Assembly (NCBI GenBank): GCA_963972255.1
Contig: CAXATO010000009.1
Location: 124,001 to 188,000, forward strand
Direction: 5' to 3'
From: UBA1479 sp002706405
GTDB lineage: Bacteria; Pseudomonadota; Alphaproteobacteria; Rhodospirillales; Casp-alpha2
Length of the DNA: 64,000 nt
Shown here piece after piece: positions 40,728 through 49,968 of the stretch. The position numbers and the translations under genes are program-made. Numbering within the stretch: position 1 is the first letter of the stretch; the number at the start of each line of letters is the position of its first letter. Under the pieces are notes generated by a model. That model was not told where the DNA came from and did no database searches. It saw only the letters and a program-made list of their open reading frames with translations.

Positions 40728-41414
40728 CTATTCGGGAAACAGGAAGCCGTCGGTCAGGCGCAGCGTGCGGTCCATCTGCGCGGCCAGGCGCGGATTGTGG
40801 GTGGCGATCAGGGCCGCCAGCCCCGCCCCCCGGGCCAGGCGCAGAAGGATCGAGAACACCTCATCCGCCGTGTGAGGGTCCAGGTTGCCCGTGGGCTCAT
40901 CGGCCAGCAGCACCTTGGGCGCCGTCGACAGGGCCCGGGCGATGGCGACGCGCTGCTGCTCGCCGCCGGAAAGCCGCGCCGGGCGGTGGGTCAGCCGATC
41001 TTCCAGCCCCATCCAGTTGAGGATTTCCATGGCCCGGTCCTTGGCGTCCTTATGGGGGATGCCGGAAATGATCTGCGGGATAATGACGTTTTCCAGCGCC
41101 GAGAATTCCGGCAGCAGATGGTGGTGCTGATAGACGAACCCCAGATTGTAGCGCCGCATCAGGGTGCGTTCCTCGTCGCCCATGGCGGAACAATCCTGGC
41201 CGCCGACCTCGATGGTGCCGGCATCGGGAGATTCCAACAGGCCCGCGATATGCAACAGGGTCGATTTCCCGGCTCCGGACGGGCCGACCAGGGCCACGAC
41301 CTCGCCCGGGCGCACGGTCAGGTCGATGCCCTTGAGGATTTCCAGCTCCGTCCGCCCCTGGCGGAAGGTGCGCCGAATGCCGCGCAGCGCCAGGGCGGGC
41401 ACGGTCTCACTCAT
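40728..41414 (-). CDS. lolD: Lipoprotein-releasing ABC transporter ATP-binding protein LolD
   Basis: LolD powers release of lipoproteins from the inner membrane to LolA. The 228-residue ABC ATPase has Walker A VALVGPSGAGKSTLLHIAG, the LolD/MacB-type Q-loop VYQHHHLLPEFSALENV, the signature RLSGGEQQRVAIARAL and Walker B KVLLADEPTGNLD. It overlaps the 3' end of the lolC gene by eight bases, so the two subunits are coupled. Confidence 0.96.
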   Translation of the reverse strand: MSETVPALALRGIRRTFRQGRTELEILKGIDLTVRPGEVVALVGPSGAGKSTLLHIAGLLESPDAGTIEVGGQDCSAMGDEERTLMRRYNLGFVYQHHHLLPEFSALENVIIPQIISGIPHKDAKDRAMEILNWMGLEDRLTHRPARLSGGEQQRVAIARALSTAPKVLLADEPTGNLDPHTADEVFSILLRLARGAGLAALIATHNPRLAAQMDRTLRLTDGFLFPE

Positions 41415-42657
41415 AACGCAGGGCCTCGGCCGGGTCCGTGCGGGCGGCCCGCCAGGACGGATAGATGGTCGCCAGGAACGACAGGCCCAGCGCCATGCCG
41501 ATCACCGCAAAGACCTCGCCCCAATTGACGACGGCGGGCAGCTGCGACAGGAAATAAATTTCGGCGGCGAACAGGTCCGTGCCCGTGAGGCCCTGAATCC
41601 ATTGCCGCACGCCCTCGATATTATCGGCGAAGGCGATGCCCAGGACCGAGCCGGCGACCGTGCCGATCACGCCGACGCTGGCGCCGGCGATCAGAAACAC
41701 CCGCATGACCATGCCCCGGGTCGCCCCCATGGTGCGCAGGATGGCGATGTCCCGGCCCTTGTCCTTCACCAGCATGATCATGCTGGAGATGATGTTGAAG
41801 GCCGCGACCAGGATGATCAGCGTCAGGATCAGGAACATGACGTTGCGTTCGACCTGGATGGCGTTGAAGAAGCTGGCGTTGGCCTGTTGCCAGTCGTGGA
41901 TGCGCCCGATCCCGGGCACGGCGCCGGCAATGCGGGTTTTGACCTCCAGCGCCTCGTCCGGGTCGCGGATAAACACTTCCAGCGAGGATACGGCTTCCTT
42001 CGGGTATTTGAAGTAAACCTGGGCGTCGGCCAGATCCATGAACACGAAGCTGGAATCGTATTCGTACATGCCGACCTCGAAGGTCGCGGCGATACGGTAG
42101 GCCGCCGCGCGCGGCACGGTGCCGAAGGCCGTTGCGCTGCCCTTGGGCGAAATCAGGTTAATCTTGTCACCGACCCGAAGCCCCATTTTCTGCGCCAGAC
42201 GGTCGCCGATGACGACGCTTTGCCCGCCGTCCTTGAAATCGTCCAGGGACCCGCGGGCAATGTTGTCGGCAATCAGCTTGCGCCGGGCCAGATCGGCATG
42301 GCGAATGCCCCGCACCAAGGCCCCCTGCGCCGCGCCGTTGGCCGCGGCCATGACCTGGCCTTCGATCAGCGGTGTGACGCTGACCACGCCCTTGAGGTCG
42401 CGGATGCGTTGCCCGATGGGGTCGAAGTCCTTGAGATCGCGAAACTGGCCCTGCACGCTGAGATGGCCGTTCAGGCCCAGGATGCGGGTCAACAGCTCCT
42501 GGCGGAAGCCGTTCATCACCGACATGACGATGATCAGCGTGGCCACGCCCAAGGCAATGCCGAGCAGCGAAAACCAGGCGATGACGGAGATGAATCCCTC
42601 TTGCCGGCGGGCGCGCAGGTAGCGCAGCGCCATCATCCATTCAAATCGGCTGAACAC
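41407..42657 (-). CDS. lolC: Lipoprotein-releasing ABC transporter permease (LolC/E)
   Basis: This 416-residue permease partners LolD in lipoprotein sorting. It has the LolC/E start FEWMMALRYLRARRQEGFISV, an N-terminal membrane helix, and a large periplasmic domain of about 230 residues. Three C-terminal membrane helices follow (MFLILTLIILVAAFNIISSMIM, GASVGVIGTVAGSVLGIAF). Its end YPSWRAARTDPAEALRYE is the FtsX-family terminus. A GTG at 42657 is the start. As in most alphaproteobacteria, one permease probably forms a homodimer in place of separate LolC and LolE. Confidence 0.94.
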   Translation of the reverse strand: MFSRFEWMMALRYLRARRQEGFISVIAWFSLLGIALGVATLIIVMSVMNGFRQELLTRILGLNGHLSVQGQFRDLKDFDPIGQRIRDLKGVVSVTPLIEGQVMAAANGAAQGALVRGIRHADLARRKLIADNIARGSLDDFKDGGQSVVIGDRLAQKMGLRVGDKINLISPKGSATAFGTVPRAAAYRIAATFEVGMYEYDSSFVFMDLADAQVYFKYPKEAVSSLEVFIRDPDEALEVKTRIAGAVPGIGRIHDWQQANASFFNAIQVERNVMFLILTLIILVAAFNIISSMIMLVKDKGRDIAILRTMGATRGMVMRVFLIAGASVGVIGTVAGSVLGIAFADNIEGVRQWIQGLTGTDLFAAEIYFLSQLPAVVNWGEVFAVIGMALGLSFLATIYPSWRAARTDPAEALRYE

Positions 42658-42709
42658 GGGGGGCGTTATCCTTTCTTGTGGGGCCGACGACAGGACACGT
42701 CTTCACCCG

Positions 42710-44023
42710 TCATCCTTCGGTCAGACGGGCAAGAGCGGATTCACGGGTGATTTCCACGCGCTCGCCCGTGGCCCGGTTTTTCAGTTCGACCATGCCCTTC
42801 TCCAGACCGCGGGGCCCGGCGATCAGTTGCCAGGGAAGACCGATCAAGTCCATGTCGGCGAACTTGCCGCCGGCCCGCTCGTCGCGGTCGTCGTACAGCA
42901 CGTCCTGTCCCGCCCCCATCAACTGTTCGTACATTTCCTGACAGGCTTTGTCGCAAGCCGCATCACCGGCGCGCAGGTTGATCAGACCGATGCGGAACGG
43001 CGCCACCGCTTCCGGCCAGATGATCCCAGCGTCGTCATGAGAGGCCTCGATAATGGCGCCGACAAGGCGCGACACGCCGATGCCGTACGACCCCATTTCA
43101 CAGACGATTTCCTGGCCGTCGGGACCGGTGACCTTGGCGCCCATGGGCTCGGCGTACTTCTTGCCGAAATAGAAGATATGGCCGACCTCGATCCCCCGCG
43201 CCGTGATCAGGTCGTCGCCCAAGGCCGCTTCCGCCGCCGGATCGCGCTTGTCGTCCGTGGCCGCGTACTTGCTGGTAAAGGTCTCCATGACACCGCTCAG
43301 GTCGCCGTCGAAATCAACGCCGTCGAGCCAGTTGTTGTCGAGGAAATCCTTGTGGCACGCGATCTCGCTTTCGCCCGTATCGGCCAGGATCAGGAATTCG
43401 TGGCTCATGTCGCCGCCGATGGGGCCGGTGTCCGCCGCCATGGGAATGGCCTTCAAACCCATGCGCGCGTACGTCTTCAGATATGACACAAAGTGTTTCT
43501 GATAAGACTTTCTCGCACCTTCATAATCCAGGTCGAACGAATAGGCATCCTTCATCAGGAATTCGCGCCCGCGCATGACCCCGAAGCGGGGCCGCACTTC
43601 GTCGCGGAACTTCCATTGGATGTGATAGAGCATCTTCGGCAGATCGCGGTAGGAGCGCACCGCATCGGCGAAGATCTGGGTGATCTGCTCTTCGTTGGTC
43701 GGGCCGTACAGCATGTCGCGATCGTGACGGTCGGTGATGCGCAGCATCTCGGGGCCGTAGGCGTCGTAGCGCCCCGACTGGCGCCACAGTTCCGCCGGTT
43801 GGATGGTCGGCATCAGCACCTGCTGGCAGCCGATGGCGTCCTGTTCTTCCTCGACGATTCGGGTGATGTTCTTGAGCACCCGGAGACCTAACGGCAGCCA
43901 GGAATAGATCCCCGCCGAGGACTGGCGCACCATGCCCGCGCGCAGCATCAGCCGGTGCGACGCGATCTGCGCGTCGGCGGGCGTTTCCTTCATTGTCGGC
44001 ATGAAAAAGCGGGAAAGGCGCAT
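42710..44023 (-). CDS. proS: Proline--tRNA ligase (short alphaproteobacterial form)
   Basis: ProRS charges tRNA-Pro. The 437-residue class II synthetase has motif 1 RAGMVRQSSAGIYSWLPLGLRV, motif 2 YHIQWKFRDEVRPRFGVMRGREFLMKDAYSF in part, motif 3 EMGSYGIGVSRLVGAI and a C-terminal anticodon-binding domain. It lacks the large insertion (editing) domain between motifs 2 and 3, which explains why it is shorter than the E. coli enzyme of about 570 residues. Such short forms are usual in alphaproteobacteria. The unexplained 469-base spacer lies upstream of its ATG at 44023. Confidence 0.97.
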   Translation of the reverse strand: MRLSRFFMPTMKETPADAQIASHRLMLRAGMVRQSSAGIYSWLPLGLRVLKNITRIVEEEQDAIGCQQVLMPTIQPAELWRQSGRYDAYGPEMLRITDRHDRDMLYGPTNEEQITQIFADAVRSYRDLPKMLYHIQWKFRDEVRPRFGVMRGREFLMKDAYSFDLDYEGARKSYQKHFVSYLKTYARMGLKAIPMAADTGPIGGDMSHEFLILADTGESEIACHKDFLDNNWLDGVDFDGDLSGVMETFTSKYAATDDKRDPAAEAALGDDLITARGIEVGHIFYFGKKYAEPMGAKVTGPDGQEIVCEMGSYGIGVSRLVGAIIEASHDDAGIIWPEAVAPFRIGLINLRAGDAACDKACQEMYEQLMGAGQDVLYDDRDERAGGKFADMDLIGLPWQLIAGPRGLEKGMVELKNRATGERVEITRESALARLTEG

Positions 44024-44492
44024 GCGGGCCGGAGTCCTTCCGTTGGTTGGTGGTTTCGCGTGAAATCGACAGTCAAGGCGGTTTGCGGGACCGGGCCGAC
44101 GGCCCGGTGGCAGGGTTCAAGAACAAGGGATGGTCATACCTTGTCCACGGGGGCTTTGTCCACGGGACCTTGTCATCGGAGGTTCTATGCATGGAGGTAT
44201 GTTTGCCCCAGCACAATCAGCAGGTTAATAAAGATTCTTGCGTCTACCCCTGAGAAAAAGGGTGACCCGATCGGGGGTGGACGGTAAGATGCCCACGCTC
44301 GCAATGACGAGTACCTGCCGGTCTGACTGGGCCCGGGTTTTGGGAGGAAAAAAGCAAGAAGCAATAATTAAGCGGCAGCCTTCAAACGGCGCGAAGCTTT
44401 AGAGAATTCTGGACTTGAGTAGGGCAAGACCATCGTGGTCTTGCCTTTATTTTTGCCTGCGGGACATCGCTGACGGCCCCCTGCCCGTCCAG
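44024..44492. other. 469-base intergenic region upstream of proS
   Basis: No convincing protein gene is present. Contents, in order: a perfect 8-base-pair hairpin with a GAC loop at 44090-44108; two copies of TTGTCCACGGG at 44141-44151 and 44156-44166 (period 15). Then a possible plus-strand promoter, TTGCCC at 44203-44208 and TTAATA at 44225-44230, spacing 16. Next come the palindrome CCCGATCGGG around 44266-44275, a small CTCG/CGAG hairpin near 44298-44312, and a strong plus-strand terminator at 44423-44454. The layout would suit a plus-strand small RNA of about 200 bases, but this is inference. The proS promoter must also lie here. Confidence 0.45.
44423..44454 (+). terminator. Strong Rho-independent terminator with no known upstream gene
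   Basis: GGCAAGACCA (44423-44432) and TGGTCTTGCC (44436-44445) form a perfect 10-base-pair stem with a TCG loop. TTTATTTTT follows on the plus strand. No plus-strand gene was recognised for more than 40 kb around except in the nitrile hydratase cluster. The terminator therefore implies an unannotated plus-strand transcript, most likely a small RNA. On the minus strand there is no U-tract. Confidence 0.75.
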
Positions 44493-44732
44493 CTATTGGC
44501 GGAAGGACACCAGCCCGGATTCGTGGAGCCAGTAAAAGCCCGCGAAAAGAACGCCGGCGACCACCGAGGTGATGGCGAATTTCAACAGGATTCGCGGCTT
44601 GGCCGGTGAGCCCGGGTCCTCGCCCGGGTTCAGATCCGCGGGATCGACCCGGCGCACGCCCCAAGGCAGGACGGTGAACAACGAAATCCACCAGAAAACG
44701 AAATAGACGGCGAGGCCTGTCTGCCAGCTCAT
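44493..44732 (-). CDS. Small membrane protein, DUF1467-like
   Basis: The 79-residue protein has two predicted membrane segments (TGLAVYFVFWWISLFTVLP and LLKFAITSVVAGVLFAGFY). Between them is a short loop GVRRVDPADLNPGEDPGSP. This organisation and the WWISLFTVLPWGVR stretch match the DUF1467 family found next to mce and proS in alphaproteobacteria. Function is unknown. The ATG at 44732 (MSWQTG) sits four bases from the mce stop, so the two are probably cotranscribed. Confidence 0.85.
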   Translation of the reverse strand: MSWQTGLAVYFVFWWISLFTVLPWGVRRVDPADLNPGEDPGSPAKPRILLKFAITSVVAGVLFAGFYWLHESGLVSFRQ

Positions 44733-44736
44733 GGGA

Positions 44737-45141
<405 letters not shown>

Positions 45142-45184
45142 TGCGCAAAAATCTCCGTCACGTTGTCCCGTCCCCTTCGTTTTA

Positions 45185-46912
45185 TCAGATACGCACGAAA
45201 TGCACCGTTGTCACGGGCTTCATGCCTAATTGCCCGCGGAATGTGCGCCGCACGGCTAGGCGCACGGCCTCGGTGACGACGGCATCGTCGGCCAGCTTGC
45301 GCGGCGGAAGGGACCGAACCGCGTTGATCGCGGCCTCGCGCGCCGCGTCGACCACCGGATCGCTTTCCTGATCTTCGGATATGCCCAGGGTGGTGATCTG
45401 CGGCTCCTCGGCCAGACCGCCGTCATCAACGACCACGGTGACCGTCACCACGCCGTGCCAAACGCCCCGGATGCGCTCCTTGATCAGATTGCCTTCCATG
45501 GGCACCAGCCGACCGCCGATCAAGGCGAGCCGCCCGGTCGGGACATGGTCGACAACCTCCAGCGTCCCAGGCGCGAGGCGGGTCATGGTGCCGTTGGGGG
45601 CGACGATGGCGGCCTCGACCTGGCATTCCCGGGCCAGACGGGCATGTTCGTGCAAATGGCGCAGTTCACCATGCACCGGCACCGCATAGCGTGGCCGCAC
45701 CAGTTGGTACATATGGGACAACTCGTCCCGGTTGGGATGGCCAGAGACGTGGATGAAGGCATCGCGCGAGGTAATGATCCGAACGCCGCGCGCCACCAGA
45801 TCGTTCTGCACGCGGGCGATCGACGTTTCGTTGCCGGGGATTTCGCGGGACGAGAAGATCACCCAGTCCCCTTCGCCCAGGGAGATGCGGGGATGATCAC
45901 CGTTGGCGATGCGCGCCAGGGCGGCCCGGGCTTCGCCCTGGCTTCCCGTGCAGATGATCAGGACCTTGTCGTCGGGCAGGCTGTCGGCGTCGCCTTCGTC
46001 AAGGAACGGCGGGATGTCGGCCAGATAGCCGTTCTCGCGGGCGGCGCTTTGAATGCGCCACAGGGAGCGCCCGGCAAGGACGACCTGGCGGCCTGTTTCG
46101 GCGGCCGCGCGGGCGATGGTCTCCAGCCGCGCCACGTTGGTTGCGAAACAGGCGACGGCGACCCGGCCCGGGCAGCCGGCGATGACCTCGGTCATGCTGT
46201 CGAGGATTTCCCCTTCGGACCCGGACTGGCCCGGCGAGAATACATTGGTGGAGTCGCAGACCATGGCCAGAACGCCCTCGTCCCCCAGGGCCCTGAGTGC
46301 GGCTTGGTCCGAGACGTCGCCGATCACCGGATCGGGGTCGAACTTCCAATCACCCGTATGCAATACGGTGCCGAGCGGGGTGCGCAGCACCACCGCATTG
46401 GGCTCGGGGATGGAATGGGTCAGCGTGATCAACTCGAGCTCAAACGGCCCGACCGAAAACGCGCCTTGAAGCGGCACGATATTCACCTCGGCCTCGCGCT
46501 CCCACCCCGGCTCGGCCAGTTTGCGGGCCAGAATATGGGCCGTGAACGGGGTCGCGTAGATGGGGCATTTGAAGCGGTCCCACAGATACTGCACCGCGCC
46601 CAGATGATCCTCATGGGCATGGGTCAGCACCAGACCGTCGAGCTGATCGGCGCGTTCCTCGATAAACGACGGATCGGCCATGATGACGTCGACCCCCGGC
46701 GGCCAGCCGTCGGAAAAGGTCACGCCCAGATCGAGCATGATCCAGCGCTCTTCGCCCGGCGGGCCGTAGCCATAGAGATTCAGGTTCATGCCGATTTCGC
46801 CGGCACCGCCCAGGGCGACGAAAACCAGTTCGTTTTCACCTGCGTTCGACTTGGCCTGCCTTGGCTTGGCTTGCTTCGATTTCGCCTGTTTCGGCTTGGA
46901 TCTGCCGGTCAT
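45185..46912 (-). CDS. rnj: Ribonuclease J
   Basis: RNase J is a metallo-beta-lactamase/beta-CASP nuclease with endo- and 5'-3' exonuclease activity in rRNA and mRNA processing. The 575-residue protein has VFVALGGAGEIGMNLNLYG, the metal motif LVLTHAHEDHLGAVQYLW (HxHxDH) and ITLTHSIPEPNAV. VLHTGDWKFDPDPV, VCDSTNVFSPGQSGSE, FISHVSGHPNRDE-like IHVSGHPNRDELSH and VHGELRHLHEHARLA follow. It has an unusual Lys/Gln/Ala-rich N-terminal tail (repeats of KQAK and RQAK, about residues 6-22). Its ATG overlaps the coaX stop by four bases. Confidence 0.95.
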   Translation of the reverse strand: MTGRSKPKQAKSKQAKPRQAKSNAGENELVFVALGGAGEIGMNLNLYGYGPPGEERWIMLDLGVTFSDGWPPGVDVIMADPSFIEERADQLDGLVLTHAHEDHLGAVQYLWDRFKCPIYATPFTAHILARKLAEPGWEREAEVNIVPLQGAFSVGPFELELITLTHSIPEPNAVVLRTPLGTVLHTGDWKFDPDPVIGDVSDQAALRALGDEGVLAMVCDSTNVFSPGQSGSEGEILDSMTEVIAGCPGRVAVACFATNVARLETIARAAAETGRQVVLAGRSLWRIQSAARENGYLADIPPFLDEGDADSLPDDKVLIICTGSQGEARAALARIANGDHPRISLGEGDWVIFSSREIPGNETSIARVQNDLVARGVRIITSRDAFIHVSGHPNRDELSHMYQLVRPRYAVPVHGELRHLHEHARLARECQVEAAIVAPNGTMTRLAPGTLEVVDHVPTGRLALIGGRLVPMEGNLIKERIRGVWHGVVTVTVVVDDGGLAEEPQITTLGISEDQESDPVVDAAREAAINAVRSLPPRKLADDAVVTEAVRLAVRRTFRGQLGMKPVTTVHFVRI

Positions 46913-47682
46913 GCGGCGTTGTTCCGATGGATCATGTAGAGCCCGTCCAAGGTCAGTGTATCGTCCACCCGTTCGATGGCGTTGGTGGCGTCGAGGAACA
47001 GCGGGGCCAGACCGCCGGTGGCGATGACGCGGGCATCCGCCCCCATCTCCATCTGAATCCGACCGACGATGCCTTCGATCAGCCCGACATACCCCCAGAA
47101 CACGCCCGACTGCATGGCCGTCACGGTGTCGCGTCCGATCACCTTGGTCGGCCGCTCGACGCTAATCAGCGGCAATTTGGCGGCCGCCTGATGCAGCGCC
47201 TCCAGGGACAGGTTGATGCCGGGAGAGATGACGCCGCCCATGTAGCTGCCCTGCCCGTCAATGACGTCGAAGGTCGTCGCCGTGCCGAAATCGACGATGA
47301 TCAGCGGTCCGCCGTATTTGGCATGGGCCGCCACGGTGTTGACCAGGCGGTCCGCGCCGACCTGTTCCGGACGATCGACCAGCACTTTGATGCCCAGATC
47401 GACATCCGCGTCGCCGATCACCAGGGGTTCGATCCCGAAATAATCACGGCACAGGCCGACCAGGGGGAAGCGGTTGTTGGGCACTACGGTGGCCAGGATG
47501 GCATGGGTGATCGCGGCCGGATCGATGCCGTTCATTTCCATCAACGGGCGCAGCCAGACCGCGTGCTCGTCCTTGGTACGCTCCAGCTTGGAATTGGCGC
47601 GCCAAGTGCCCTGGATCACGCCGTCGTCGCCGAACACGGCGAAGACGATATTGGTATTTCCGGAATCGATGGCCAGCAGCAT
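46909..47682 (-). CDS. coaX: Type III pantothenate kinase
   Basis: CoaX phosphorylates pantothenate, the first step of coenzyme A synthesis, and unlike CoaA is not feedback-inhibited by CoA. The 257-residue ASKHA-fold protein starts MLLAIDSGNTNIVFAVFGDD with the phosphate-1 motif. IDYGT-like VDFGTATTFDVIDGQGSY, GGVISPGINLSLEAL and VIATGGLAPLFLDAT follow. It is 17 bases from birA and overlaps rnj, consistent with one transcript. Confidence 0.96.
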   Translation of the reverse strand: MLLAIDSGNTNIVFAVFGDDGVIQGTWRANSKLERTKDEHAVWLRPLMEMNGIDPAAITHAILATVVPNNRFPLVGLCRDYFGIEPLVIGDADVDLGIKVLVDRPEQVGADRLVNTVAAHAKYGGPLIIVDFGTATTFDVIDGQGSYMGGVISPGINLSLEALHQAAAKLPLISVERPTKVIGRDTVTAMQSGVFWGYVGLIEGIVGRIQMEMGADARVIATGGLAPLFLDATNAIERVDDTLTLDGLYMIHRNNAA

Positions 47683-47699
47683 GTTGTCCCGTCCCGCCC

Positions 47700-48488
47700 T
47701 CAGGCGTCCTGGTTTTGCGGGAAAAAGACGTCGCCGGCGGTGATCGTGCGAGGCCCCGTGGGCGTTTCCAAAATCAGGGCGCCGCTGGCATCCAGATCCT
47801 TGAAGGTCCCGGTCAGGGTTTCATTGGCCAGCCGCACCTCGACTTCCTTACCGACCTGATCGCAGCGCCACAGCCAGTTCTTGCGCAGGCGTTCGAACCC
47901 TTCGTCCACCCAGATGCGGCTCCAGGCCAGGAAATGGCGGGCGAAGACCTGCAGGAATTCGGGGGGCAGCACGACCGTGCCTTCGTCCTGCATGCAGGTC
48001 GCCGGGAATTCCACATCGTCGGGGAAATGCATCAGATTGACACCGACGCCGACGATAACGAAATCAGGCGGCGCCTCCGCGGATGCCGCGCCCTGGGCTT
48101 CCAGAAGAATACCCGCGACCTTGCGCCCGGAGATCAGCAGATCGTTGGGCCATTTGGTATGGGCGTCCGTGCCTGGCTGGGCCAGGCTGCCGATGGTGTC
48201 GAACACCGCCAAGGAGGCGACGAAGCCGAATTGCGCGGCTTCCCGCAGCGGAACCTCTGGGCGCAGGATGATGGAGGCGTAAAAATTACCCTTGGGGCTG
48301 ACCCAGGTGCGGCCGCGCCGGCCGCGGCCGGCGGTCTGCTCCGCGGCCCAGATCAGGGTGCCCTCAGGCGCCGCCTCGGGCCCCTGCTCGGCCCGGCGGC
48401 GGGCTTCCGCATTGGTGCTGTCGACCGTGTCGAGTTCGACAAGGGTGAACAGTGACGGGAGTTTTGGCGCGTCCATGACGGACTTCAC
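47700..48488 (-). CDS. birA: Biotin--[acetyl-CoA-carboxylase] ligase
   Basis: BirA attaches biotin to carboxylase carrier proteins. The 262-residue protein has the catalytic domain only, lacking the N-terminal helix-turn-helix, so it is not a DNA-binding repressor. Motifs: VDSTNAEARRRAEQ, the biotinyl-AMP loop AEQTAGRGRRGRTWVSPKGN, KWPNDLLISGRKVAGILLE, VGVGVNL and a C-terminal SH3-like region. A GTG start at 48488 is supported by AGGG upstream, and ATG at 48476 is an alternative. It follows nuoN by three bases. Confidence 0.94.
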   Translation of the reverse strand: MKSVMDAPKLPSLFTLVELDTVDSTNAEARRRAEQGPEAAPEGTLIWAAEQTAGRGRRGRTWVSPKGNFYASIILRPEVPLREAAQFGFVASLAVFDTIGSLAQPGTDAHTKWPNDLLISGRKVAGILLEAQGAASAEAPPDFVIVGVGVNLMHFPDDVEFPATCMQDEGTVVLPPEFLQVFARHFLAWSRIWVDEGFERLRKNWLWRCDQVGKEVEVRLANETLTGTFKDLDASGALILETPTGPRTITAGDVFFPQNQDA

Positions 48489-48491
48489 TCT

Positions 48492-49952
48492 CTACCCTGC
48501 AAGGAGGGCTTTCGCCGCCGCCGCCGCGGGCTCCAGGATCAGGTTCGGCTGGATGAAGAAGAAGCAGATGATGAAGGCGGTGACGACGATCAGCACCTTC
48601 AACTCGCGGCTGACGGCGGAATCCAGGGGGTCCTCGGCGTCCTCGAAATACATCACCCGCACAATGCGCAGGTAATAGAACGCGCCGATGACGCTGGTCA
48701 GAACGCCGATGATCGCGACCGTCATCAGGCCGGCATCGACGGCGGCCCAGAAAATGTAGAGCTTGGCGAAGAAGCCCGCCAGCGGCGGCACGCCGGCCAT
48801 CGAGAACATGAAGACCAGGAACGCGAAGGCCACGACCGGATGAGTCTTGGACATGCCGGCCAGATCGGAAATCTGTTCGACCATGCGGTCGCCCCGCTTC
48901 ATGCACAGGATGCAGGCAAAGGCGCCGACGTTCATCACCAAGTAAATGGCGAGGTAGACCAGGATACCGCGCACCCCCGTCTCGTTGGCGACGCACAGCC
49001 CGATCAGGGCATAACCGACATGGCCGATGGAGCTGTAGGCCATCAGGCGCTTGATGTTCTTCTGCGCCACGGCGGCAACCGCGCCCAGGATCATGGAGGC
49101 GACGGAGATGAAGATGATCACCTGGCGCCAGCTATCCGCCGCTTCGCCGAAGGGTTCCATCATCACCCGGATGAACAGCGCCAAGGCGGCGATCTTCGGC
49201 GCCACGGCGAAAAAGGCCGTGACCGGCGTGGGCGCCCCCTCGTACACGTCCGGCGTCCACATGTGGAACGGCACGGCCGAGACCTTGAACGCCAAGCCGG
49301 TGATCACGAAGACGATGCCGACGATCAGACCGACCGAAGGCGTTTCGCCCTTCAGCAGGTCGGCCAGGACCGTGAAGTTGGTGGTGCCGGAGAAGCCGTA
49401 GACCAGGGACGCGCCGTACAGCAGCATGCCGGACGCCAGGGCGCCGAGAACGAAGTACTTCAGGCCCGCTTCGGTCGACCGCTGATCGTCGCGCTGGAAC
49501 GACGCGATGACGTAGAGCGCCAGCGACTGCATTTCGAGCCCCATGTAGAGCGCGATCAGGTCATTGGCCGAGATCATCATCATCATGCCGAGGGTCGCGA
49601 ACACGACCAGCACGGCGTATTCGAACCGCGCAACGCCGTTGCGCTCCATATACCCCGCCGACATCACGATGGCGCAGCCCGATGCGATCAGCACCAGAAC
49701 CTTGGCATAAGTCGCGAAGCCGTCGACGACGAACATGTTGTTGAAGGCCATCAACTGGCGGTCGGCCAGCATGACGACCAACAGGATGGTCAGGCCCAGA
49801 ACACCCACGGACAGCCCGGAAATCAGGCGGAAGCTTTTCACGTCCTGATCGGCGAGTGCGCCCTTCTGGAACACGCCCAGCATCAAAAGCGCCATGATCA
49901 TGCAGGCGACAAAGATTTCGGGCAGGGCCGGAATGATTTGTTCGATCGACAT
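48492..49952 (-). CDS. nuoN: NADH-quinone oxidoreductase subunit N
   Basis: NuoN is one of three antiporter-like proton-pumping membrane subunits of complex I. The 486-residue protein has about 14 predicted membrane segments and conserved charged helices (MEMQSLALYVIASF, EAGLKYFVLGALASGMLL, AFKVSAVPFHMWTPDVYEGAP, NIKRLMAYSSIGHVGYALIG, AGVPPLAGFFAKLYIF). The ATG at 49952 gives family length. It is the last nuo gene, with birA three bases beyond. Confidence 0.97.
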   Translation of the reverse strand: MSIEQIIPALPEIFVACMIMALLMLGVFQKGALADQDVKSFRLISGLSVGVLGLTILLVVMLADRQLMAFNNMFVVDGFATYAKVLVLIASGCAIVMSAGYMERNGVARFEYAVLVVFATLGMMMMISANDLIALYMGLEMQSLALYVIASFQRDDQRSTEAGLKYFVLGALASGMLLYGASLVYGFSGTTNFTVLADLLKGETPSVGLIVGIVFVITGLAFKVSAVPFHMWTPDVYEGAPTPVTAFFAVAPKIAALALFIRVMMEPFGEAADSWRQVIIFISVASMILGAVAAVAQKNIKRLMAYSSIGHVGYALIGLCVANETGVRGILVYLAIYLVMNVGAFACILCMKRGDRMVEQISDLAGMSKTHPVVAFAFLVFMFSMAGVPPLAGFFAKLYIFWAAVDAGLMTVAIIGVLTSVIGAFYYLRIVRVMYFEDAEDPLDSAVSRELKVLIVVTAFIICFFFIQPNLILEPAAAAAKALLAG

Positions 49953-49968
49953 CTTGTCCGGTTCTCCC

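Noticed and set aside
44141..44166. A replication origin based on DnaA-box-like repeats
   Set aside because: Only two imperfect boxes, no AT-rich unwinding region, and none of the usual origin neighbours (dnaA, dnaN, hemE, parAB) are present.
44047..44253. A 68-codon plus-strand frame in the proS upstream spacer
   Set aside because: It crosses a perfect hairpin and tandem repeats, has no good ribosome-binding site, and its product resembles no family I recognise.
44290..44320. A dispersed repeat related to the common CGTCATTGCGAG element
   Set aside because: Only a short match (around CTCGTCATTGCGAG on the minus strand) is present, in a single copy here; a genome-wide count would be needed.
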